Assembly: GCA_000697475.1 (NCBI GenBank)
Contig: JNEU01000749.1
Location: 1-12,263, forward strand
Length of the DNA: 12,263 nucleotides
DNA from: Lichtheimia corymbifera B2541
Lineage: Eukaryota > Mucoromycota > Mucoromycetes > Mucorales > Lichtheimiaceae
Direction: 5' to 3'
Below, piece after piece: positions 6,629 to 12,263 of this stretch. Both the position numbers and the translations under genes were made by a program. Below the pieces are notes generated by a model. It had not been told where the DNA came from. It did no database searches and saw nothing but the letters and a program-made list of their open reading frames with translations. Every line of letters begins with the position of its first letter. Positions within the stretch are counted from its first letter, which is position 1.

Positions 6629-9094
6629 TTAGAGAGCCAATTCCCAAATTTCACATAATTCGCCTGCTACTTCGCGATGACCCCGACGTACTTGTGGATG
6701 CTTGTTGACTTGATGGACCACACGTAGCCAGTCCTTGACTTCATCGCCTTGATTAACACGTCCTGCACTTGTCTGAATACGAAGCTGTGAGACTGGAATG
6801 CCACGATCGTATGATTCAGGATGATCCTTGTGCTTTTTCAACTAGTAGAAAAAGTTAACACATGTGTTCTCTCTTTCATCACGTAAACCATCCATACCTG
6901 TTCCTGGAGAGCATTCAGGATTTGGTCCAATTTGGCCTTTGTACGTTGACTCCTTTTGTAGTGTTGCTGGTATTTGTAAACCGCATAAATCACCATCCAG
7001 AATCCAATAAAGACACCTGTCATATGGAAATGAGTAATCCCACTCATGCACAGCCCTCCTCTAGCCGTCTCATTACCTATACTGATATACTTGGTACGCG
7101 TAGGTACATGTAATAACAACACTGTTGCAGAACACCATAGTGGCATATCGGCATTGCTGGTACTATAGTAGGGTAGCCCATCACTGTATATAAAACCTTT
7201 GTGAGCTCTTTTTGTCCTTGACTCATCCGTGATCTACTTACATTTCTGTCTTCTGGATCGTGGGATCTTCCAGAGCTTGGTCAATAGCGTTGGAAACAAC
7301 CAATGGGAATGTGTCGGTATCGATTTCCTAGAAAATAACGAGTGAATATCGCATGCGGCTTATTTTCAATCCCTTGTATGCACATACTTGATCCGTAGCA
7401 AGTTGCATTTGCAACAAGGTATCATGAAGCTCTGTAGCATTCATGCGTGCAACAGCACTATCATCGAGACGACCACCCATCTGCACTTGTTCACAAACTT
7501 CTTTGCCTTGAGCACGAGCCAATATACGCTTGATTTGTTTTTCAGTAGAATCAATCGCACGTCCCATGGCTGAATCACGCAAACACTCATCGGCAATCGG
7601 TAATAAACCATGGGCATTGTACCAAGGACGATAGATATGATACAAAGGTGGGCATTGGAGTTGGCCATTGGAGCATACACCATGATCAGGGCACGGGATA
7701 CATGAAATGTGGGATACACCATCTACCACAAGAGAAAAAAAAAGTCAAACGCCAGCCCTTTACAAAAAGCATACGCTCGCCATTGCTTACCTTGTCCAGA
7801 ATCACAGTATCCGTTGTAAGCACGTGTTGATACGACCACTGCTGTTCCCAGTAATGCCACGCAAACCAATCCAAGATACGCCCGAAATAGATACCCCAAT
7901 AGCATGTACCATTCGCTGCGTGGCTTTCCCAGAATGCGAGTTTCATGCATTGCATTGTCTGGTCATACATGTCAGCGTTTATCCATAGCAACAAGGGTCT
8001 CTTAAATTACCTTCTACCAGCCATGCCACCTCATCCAACAAATTGGTTCCACCTTGATCCACCGATTCAACTTCATCGTCTTCACGATCGCTGCTGTCTG
8101 CTTTGTACTCCTCATCATCATCCGATTCCTCATCACCACCATCATTCGGTTTCTTTTTGGGGGACTCGGTCGTTTTAGCAACGGGTGCAGGTCGTCGTCG
8201 AGTCACTTTTACTGCGCGACGTTGATGGAGTTTTTCCACTTTGGTGTTCAGGTCGCTCTCTTCATCGGATGAAGCAAAAGAATCTTGAGCAGTGAATGTA
8301 CCACGAGTAGAGCGTCTTGTGCTAATGACAGGTTGTTGCTGTTGCTTCTGCTCTGGTTGCTGTGGAGGCTGTGGCGATGGTCTTTTACGTTTGACCTTGT
8401 CGCGTGACATCTTTTGATCCTTTTCCAAATCTTCATCGGAAGATGCAAACGAGTCTTGTGCTGTAAAAGAAGGCTCCTACTGACGTTGTCAGTTCACCCA
8501 TTACTATTGTTGATACGACCCTTCGCTACGTACCTTGGTCGTTGATTGGGTTCGTTTATGAGCCGGCAATTCAGGGATCACGAAGCCATCTTTATCCTAT
8601 CACATACACGCATGAATCAATACCGTCTTACAATAGATCCTCTTGTTACTTACTCGTAATGGTTGTCTTGCATCCTCCTCATCATTGTCATTATTCTTCA
8701 CAGATCGTTTCTTTGGCGTTTGTTCCAATTCCATGGCCTCTTTGACACGTCGAGAAGGTATCCATTGACGACGACCACGTCCAAGGTTCTCTTCTTGTTC
8801 CTTTTGCTGCCGTTCTTTTTCTTCCTGCCTCTCCTTGTATTCTGCAATAATATCATCACGTCGTGGCTCCACGTGTACCTGGAACAACTTGATCAGGTCG
8901 GCCTTTTTGGACTTTGCAGGGACAGCAATGTCATGCGATGCCAGAATTGTCTTGAGTTGGTATGTCTTTAAAGAACGTGGTGGAAACTCTGGGTCTAATG
9001 GCATAAGTTAGAAACAAGCAAAGTAGAAAGAACAATGACAACACAACTTGCCAAGGTAATACAGCTCGGAAGGGACATCATCTTGTTCAGCCAT
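6629..9094 (-). CDS. Src1/Heh/Man1-type inner nuclear membrane protein (HeH + MSC domains)
   Basis: Ten exons: 9094-9052, 8994-8654, 8596-8534, 8476-8011, 7958-7791, 7722-7388, 7327-7242, 7183-7077, 7016-6898 and 6841-6629, giving 646 residues. Family members bind chromatin, silence and anchor repeats at the nuclear envelope, and their C-terminal MSC domain recruits ESCRT-III partners for envelope repair. The HeH/LEM-like fold is at about 21-55 (SLKTYQLKTILASHDI, then KADLIKLF). A charged nucleoplasmic linker carries basic clusters (KVKRKRP near 176-182, RRRP, PKKKP) suited to nuclear import. TM1 is at about 322-347, the luminal part has GYCDS and C-x2-C-x5-C (IPCPDHGVC) plus STSNADMPLWC, and TM2 is at about 533-550. 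The C-terminal domain ends in WLRVVHQVNKHPQVRR and GELCEIWELAL. Topology and length fit fungal Heh proteins (roughly 650-830 residues). Nine introns are 52-68 nt; the first is GC-AG. The start is the first ATG of the frame and the HeH begins right after it. Confidence 0.92.
8261..8467 (-). repeat. Duplicated 12-residue motif in the Src1-like linker
   Basis: FTAQDSFASSDE occurs at residues 153-164 (codons 8467-8432) and again at 210-221 (8296-8261). All 12 residues are identical although 7 of the 12 codons differ at the third base. A basic KVKRKRP segment lies between the copies. It looks like a conserved short linear motif; the SSDE(D/E) end resembles a casein kinase 2 site. Confidence 0.85.
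8995..9051 (-). other. GC-AG intron 1 of the Src1-like gene
   Basis: Exon 2 needs a phase-1 donor to read DPEFPPRSLK. GCAAGT at 9051 is phase 1 and yields YYL-DPEF. The GT donor 4 nt downstream (GTTGTG, 9047) is phase 2 and would shift the frame. A phase-1 GTTGTC donor (9042) is possible but poor. The acceptor is TGCCATTAG. No cDNA evidence is available here. Confidence 0.7.
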
Positions 9095-9364
9095 TTTCCA
9101 GGGTGTGGTAGACCAGCAACAAAAACTAGGTGAAGGCGTTGTTGTGTCAGCAGCGCGTCTTTGTGGTTGCTTTTGTAACCTACTAGCTCTGGACCAATGA
9201 AACGTTCCGACCACCTGACATATGCGGACCAGCAATCCACATCAATCTTCGCTTGCCCCCACCATAGAATTCCCCTTGGCAGTTTTCTACATTAAATAAA
9301 AGATCACCTTACTTTCTGAACATTCATCACTTGCCCTAATCATTAGACGTAAGAGATATGGCAA

Positions 9365-9381
9365 CATCAATGACATTGATG
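9365..9381. repeat. Perfect 8-bp inverted repeat with 1-nt centre
   Basis: CATCAATG-A-CATTGATG. It is symmetrical enough to be a dimeric factor site, but no known motif is claimed. It lies about 270 bp upstream of the Src1-like start. Confidence 0.7.
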
Positions 9382-9974
9382 TATTGCTCCTGCTTCATAG
9401 TTATTGCATATGTATCACCACGGACGATACTATCCACTGCAAAATGCTCCTGCATACATTATATTCAAACAACACACCAGGGATCGTAGCTGTATGCTTT
9501 CCTCTCTATGACCATCAACATTCCTCGGTTTGGGATAGAGAAAATGATCCAGGGATGAATTACATGCTCATGAGTATTTACAATCATGCAACGGCTTTTC
9601 TTTCTCATACATTGATCCAACAGCATACATTGTAAACGTGACAGCTCTATATGAACCCTGGATTCCAGTCATGTATTGGGTCATCCTCACCCTGATCAAT
9701 AGTTCTTCTACAAGGGAATGTATGAAAGAAGCGAATCTGTGTTCTACAAAGCATGTTACCATGACGTGCAAGTTATCTTAAGGCTGTAGTAGAGCTATCG
9801 AAAGAAAGAAGGGGTACACACCCTTGCAGATGCGCACGATTTCATGCATATGCGCCTTTTGTAAAAGAGGGCAGAAAAGTGATCTGCATGATGCTGCTGG
9901 TAATGAGATGGTACTTTAACATATACAGCTGTTGCTGATAGATCGCCTCCTCATGCATGTACTCAAGAACCTTC

Positions 9975-9982
9975 TATAAAAA
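9975..9982 (+). promoter_or_regulatory. TATA box (TATAAAAA)
   Basis: A strong TATA element 58 nt upstream of the ATG at 10033, which opens a signal-peptide-like sequence. Spacing leaves room for a start site about 30 nt downstream and a short leader, supporting real transcription of the repeat-bearing locus. Confidence 0.45.
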
Positions 9983-10032
9983 CCCACCTTTTGAAAGGTC
10001 GCAGTATTGGTGTCTTCATTTATAATGATATC

Positions 10033-10439
10033 ATGCGTTTCCTTACAGTGATTATTATTGCGTTCTGATCCTTGCAGTTCACACGCATACAACAGATGCC
10101 GTACCGTTCAGACGCATTCGCAGAGCTAATAATCGTGGCAAGGTTCAACATTATCACGTTACAAGACCATCTGGTACCAGGGTGACTTCTACCGATACAA
10201 CTCCAAACCCTGACCATGAAATACCATCTCGTGCTATGGATACAGCTCGTCTTATGGGTAGTGCTCTACCAAAAACTGGCGGTGGAGCAACCTCTGGCGG
10301 TGGAGCAACCTCTGGCGGTGGAGCAACCTCTGGCGGTGGAGCAACCTCTGGCAACGGAGCAACTTCTGGTAGTGGAGCAACCTCTGGCAGTGGAGCAAGT
10401 GACCGTGAATATTCTACTGAAGCAATCCGCACCTATTAA
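10033..10439 (+). pseudogene. Putative secreted Gly/Ala/Thr/Ser-repeat protein, frame-broken near its signal peptide
   Basis: The ATG at 10033 starts MRFLTVIIIAF and stops at 10066. The frame that continues the hydrophobic stretch (VLILAVHTHTTDAVPFRR, from 10062) is open from 10029 to the TAA at 10437 but lacks a start. Joined by a one-base shift near 10061, the two would give a typical secretory leader, then a Kex2-like FRRIRR site, then a Thr/Pro/Asp segment and seven GGGATS-type repeats ending SDREYSTEAIRTY. No intron reconciles the frames: the only GT...CAG pair spans 30 nt and keeps the wrong frame. So this is a recent pseudogene, an assembly error, or a coincidence. A competing intact frame at 10216-10464 uses the same repeats. 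The family is unrecognised. Confidence 0.4.
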
Positions 10440-10464
10440 ATGCGAAGTTTTTGGTGACGCTTAA
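10216..10464 (+). CDS. Alternative small ORF: hydrophobic leader plus LAVEQP repeats
   Basis: An intact frame with a true ATG and 82 codons, in a different register of the same 18-bp repeats. It begins MKYHLVLWIQLVLWVVLYQK, which resembles a signal peptide or membrane anchor. Seven LAVEQP-type hexapeptides follow (the last three read LATEQL, LVVEQP and LAVEQV), then a short tail VTVNILLKQSAPIKCEVFGDA. No homologue is recognised. It overlaps the frame-broken reading above; repeats keep every frame open, so at most one is likely to be a real protein. Being unbroken favours this frame; TATA spacing favours the other. Confidence 0.3.
   Translation: MKYHLVLWIQLVLWVVLYQKLAVEQPLAVEQPLAVEQPLAVEQPLATEQLLVVEQPLAVEQVTVNILLKQSAPIKCEVFGDA
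10278..10403. repeat. Seven-unit 18-bp coding tandem repeat
   Basis: Units 1-4 (10278-10349) are identical copies of GGCGGTGGAGCAACCTCT. Units 5, 6 and 7 carry 4, 2 and more changes, unit 7 being the most altered. The length is a multiple of three, so copy-number changes keep the frame. The gradient suggests recent expansion at the 5' side. Confidence 0.95.
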
Positions 10465-10515
10465 AGTACACAATACTCGATTACACGGCTACCATTAGAT
10501 GCTACTTGTACTGCA

Positions 10516-10533
10516 GATGATGATGATGATGAT
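10516..10533. repeat. (GAT)6 microsatellite
   Basis: Six GAT units, noncoding, about 80 bp after the repeat-protein stop codon. Confidence 0.85.
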
Positions 10534-10580
10534 TAAAAGAATAGCATCCTTTGTTTCTCTGAAAGACTATAAACTACCAG

Positions 10581-10685
10581 CCGCCTGCTGAGATCATTTT
10601 GCATTTGGAAGAGGATGATTATCGTATTGGTGTCCCTTCACTTTGGATGGATGATGAACTGATGACTAGGTTCAATACCACATAA
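10581..10685 (+). pseudogene. Coding-like 34-codon fragment, unidentified
   Basis: After an acceptor-like ACTACCAG, the frame reads PPAEIILHLEEDDYRIGV followed by PSLWMDDELMTRFNTT and a TAA at 10683-10685. The composition (mixed charged and hydrophobic, with a Trp and an acidic run) looks like a real protein end, not random translation. No start and no clear upstream exon were found, and a stop lies 7 codons upstream in frame. It could be a last exon or a decayed gene end. The family is not recognised. Confidence 0.25.
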
Positions 10686-10976
10686 ATGGTGGCATCTTAA
10701 AGAAATTTGCAGTGGTAACGTATCCTTTATTATCCTGTCATCTCTTAATTAATTAGGATATATGTTGTCATGCGGGACTGAGAAGGTGAAATAGCTTGCT
10801 GGTTGCACAAATAGATGGTGGTGATAATCTTGTGCAGTGTTGGTTCTTCCTAGGCTGACATCGATTGATAAAGAAACTACCCATGACGGAAGAGACAATG
10901 GATTGATACATGCATACCATACACTAAAGTGTTTTCACGTCCATATTTGGTGCAGGATTACATATTAGCTGTACCA

Positions 10977-11155
10977 GCAACTTTGCTCTATTAAAGACCC
11001 CACCTTTGATTGTACGGTTTTGATATGTGATTGTCTTTATGTTTTTACTATGCTGTAGGCGTGATGCTATATGGAGAGAGGAGAGTGGTCTTTGTTCATT
11101 GACAAGTACCTTGACCCTGATACAGTTGAAGAGGCAGAGGGACTTGTTTGTGTCA
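10977..11155 (+). repeat. Unidentified dispersed repeat, copy A
   Basis: Aligns with copies B and C by the ordered blocks CAACTTTG, TTTGATTGTA, TTTTGA.ATATG, TGTCTTTATG, ATGCTGTA and GGTCTTTGTTCATTG. Stops occur in all plus frames. Copies differ by many substitutions and small indels, so the family is old. No terminal repeats, target duplications or known element were identified. Confidence 0.75.
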
Positions 11156-11225
11156 CACATCTCATTTGCATGATACTTGACAATGAACAAACATCACTCC
11201 TCATATAGCATCACGCTTACAGCAT
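11050..11225. repeat. Imperfect inverted repeat formed by copies A and B
   Basis: Left arm 11050-11110 and right arm 11172-11225, loop 11111-11171. The arms share ATGCTGTA(G/A)GCGTGATGCTATATG and TTTGTTCATTG(A/T)CAAGTA. A transcript through here could fold into a long hairpin. Confidence 0.8.
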
Positions 11226-11365
11226 ATGTAAAATATACTTAAAGCTGCCTGTATCTCTAAACTTTACAATGAAAGTGAGGTCTTCCACAGAACAATATTG
11301 CTCGGCCGGATCGAGCGCACCTTGTGTGCAAGTTTCACGATTAAGCTCGCCGATCCCAGTTTGTC
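11165..11365 (-). repeat. Unidentified dispersed repeat, copy B (inverted)
   Basis: On the minus strand it matches copy A through ATGCTGTA(A/G)GCGTGATGC and TTTGTTCATTG, and matches copy C further upstream through ATCGTGAAACTT and ACACAAG and GAGCAA. It shares more sequence with C than A does, so A is truncated at its 5' side. A minus-strand 83-codon frame crosses B and the B-C spacer (11264-11515) but has no secure domain. Confidence 0.75.
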
Positions 11366-11468
11366 GTCGAAAAAAAAATTCAAGAGGTCGACCCAAGATT
11401 CAGTTTTGCTGGTGGTGACATTGTGAAACCTGGGATTGGTAACCACGATCGTGAAACTTCTACACAAG
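11321..11468. repeat. 21-bp inverted repeat at the B-C boundary
   Basis: CTTGTGTGCAAGTTTCACGAT (11321-11341) pairs with 11448-11468 at 19 of 21 positions, the two mismatches lying together in the middle. Further matching blocks flank it on both sides. It is the best-conserved part shared by copies B and C. Confidence 0.85.
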
Positions 11469-11644
11469 ATACCTTTCGGCCACGACGAGCAACTTTGTTG
11501 TATGAAAGAGCCCATGTTTGATTGTAAAGTTTTGAGATATGACTGTCTTTATGATTTCTTTATGCATGCTGTATGACAAGTGGTCTTTGTTCATTGTTAA
11601 ATAGCTTGATCTTGATAGTACAAAAGATGCAGGCGACTCGTGTA
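11426..11644 (+). repeat. Unidentified dispersed repeat, copy C
   Basis: Direct repeat of A and inverted repeat of B. One frame is open for at least 47 codons (LGLVTTIVKLLHKIPFGHDE onward to a TGA at 11572-11574) and aligns in protein space with the minus-strand reading of B (LGSASLIVKLAHKVRS). This hints that the repeat was once coding, but the shared stretch is short. Confidence 0.75.
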
Positions 11645-12104
11645 ATAAAACTAATAGGGGTAAGGTTCGAAGGGTTCGTATTGGTGGATAGTGCATGATA
11701 CACAATCCCTAAATAGTAAGGTCGGCCTATGATGGTGTGGTTAACAAGCATAAATGATCAGTGCATCCAAGACTATTAGCGGTAATGGTATTGTTTGCCC
11801 CTAGGGTTCGTTCTTATATAAGACTATACATACAAGGTGGATCATGCTGATAATAGGGCCGCTGTCATAGGTAAGCATTATGACGTTTGTACTTGTGCCA
11901 CAGAGCTCATCATCTTTCTTAGCCGTAATGATTTAAGCTTACAATGGATCAAGCTTCCGTAACAAGCAGGGTTGTTGGATACCATTACTATGCGTTTATT
12001 AACATTGAAAATACGAGCGTCTATTTAAACATGTAATCAATCAGTTATTGGCACTACCCATCGTCTAATCAGCATATGAACAAAGAAGCTTTAATGAATG
12101 TAAT
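11645..12104. other. Gene-poor stretch before the right-edge gene
   Basis: No supported coding region or RNA gene. A TATATAA at about 11815-11821 and several short T/A-rich runs may belong to the promoter of the gene that follows, but the distance of nearly 300 bp to its proposed ATG is long. Confidence 0.4.
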
Positions 12105-12263
12105 ATGACAGAAGGAACAAAAGCGTCTCGATACAATGATGCAGGTATAATCCAATCTCCCCTTCCGGCCTTCAAATTTCTATCCTTCCTTTCCTTCCAG
12201 ATGCCAACCAGTGGATCACAAAGAATCAGCAGGTGTCGTTGTGTCATTGTATTCTTGTTGGTA
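12105..12263 (+). CDS. Possible 5' end of a gene running off the window
   Basis: Proposed exon 1, 12105-12144 (MTEGTKASRYNDA plus one base), intron 12145-12200 (56 nt, GTATAA...TTCCTTCCAG with a strong pyrimidine tract), then exon 2 from 12201, open to the window end (DANQWITKNQQVSLCHCILVG). The intron has the size typical of the other genes here, its phase is consistent, and it would otherwise introduce a stop directly after the donor. The protein is not recognised and is too short to assign. A minus-strand frame at 12065-12247 overlaps it and is considered less likely because it translates the pyrimidine tract. Confidence 0.4.
   Translation, partial: MTEGTKASRYNDAGIIQSPLPAFKFLSFLSFQMPTSGSQRISRCRCVIVFLLV

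Larger units (their letters stand above)
9095..10032. other. Upstream region of Src1-like gene and gene-poor DNA
   Basis: Positions 9095-9290 are the presumed Src1-like promoter and 5' UTR. A plus-strand frame open from 9300 to 9635 (112 codons) has no ATG until well inside, no recognised domain, and an internal stretch that could be a 52-nt intron (GTAAGA at 9349 to ATAG at 9400), but the spliced product stops within 35 codons. No confident gene is called. A perfect 17-bp palindrome is at 9365-9381. Confidence 0.45.

Noticed and set aside
9300..9635. Plus-strand frame of 112 codons upstream of the Src1-like gene
   Set aside because: No ATG near its beginning, no recognised domain, and candidate splicing inside it leads to early stops.
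10048..10077. A 30-nt GT...CAG intron that might repair the broken signal-peptide frame
   Set aside because: It is far below the 52-69 nt of all other introns here, is a multiple of three, and leaves the frame that soon hits a stop.
11264..11515. Possible Crinkler-type effector header (the NIVLWKTSL ending resembles the LWKV signature)
   Set aside because: Only a few residues agree, the usual spacing between the helix and LWK is too short, and the frame runs through an inverted repeat; a profile search would be needed.
11640..11690. tRNA B-box-like GGTTCGAAGGGTTCG
   Set aside because: No matching A box, acceptor stem or cloverleaf can be drawn around it.
12065..12247. 60-codon minus-strand frame at the right edge
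   Set aside because: It translates the complement of the pyrimidine tract of a convincing plus-strand intron and has no recognised motif.

Overview
The window looks like nuclear DNA of a filamentous fungus. It is gene-dense with many short introns (52-69 nt), has CT-rich or TATA-type promoters, and encodes fungal-type versions of a Sin3 corepressor, a mitoribosomal mL59 protein, a tetraspanin and a Src1/Heh inner-nuclear-membrane protein. Intron size and density, and the divergence of the proteins, suggest an early-diverging lineage such as Mucoromycota. That placement is an inference; no marker here fixes the species.

Layout. 1-951: no supported gene, only the 3' flank and a likely poly(A) signal of the first gene. 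952-2772 (-): a four-exon, reduced Sin3 protein (PAH3-like domain plus HDAC-interaction domain, then a microsatellite-encoded tail). 2773-3518: shared divergent promoter. 3519-3977 (+): two-exon mL59. 3978-5241: long intergenic region with a weak C/D-box snoRNA candidate and a CT-rich promoter tract. 5242-6282 (+): four-exon tetraspanin. 6283-6628: short convergent 3' region. 6629-9094 (-): ten-exon Src1/Heh/Man1-type protein. From about 9100 to the right end the DNA is gene-poor and accessory in character. It holds an 18-bp tandem repeat read by two competing frames (one behind a frame-broken signal peptide), a short coding-like relic, three diverged copies of an unidentified repeat in +/-/+ orientation, and the probable 5' end of a gene that leaves the window at 12263.

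How the genes relate. Sin3 (chromatin silencing scaffold) and Src1/Heh (chromatin tethering and nuclear-envelope surveillance) both act in the nucleus, mL59 acts in the mitochondrion and the tetraspanin at the plasma membrane. There is no sign of a functional cluster. The most unusual core-gene features are two apparent GC-AG introns. One is in the Sin3 gene. The other is intron 1 of the Src1 gene, whose donor overlaps a GT donor 4 nt downstream, recalling the overlapping donors of budding-yeast SRC1. The Src1 protein also carries a 12-residue motif twice with only synonymous differences. No defence, CRISPR or intact mobile system was seen.
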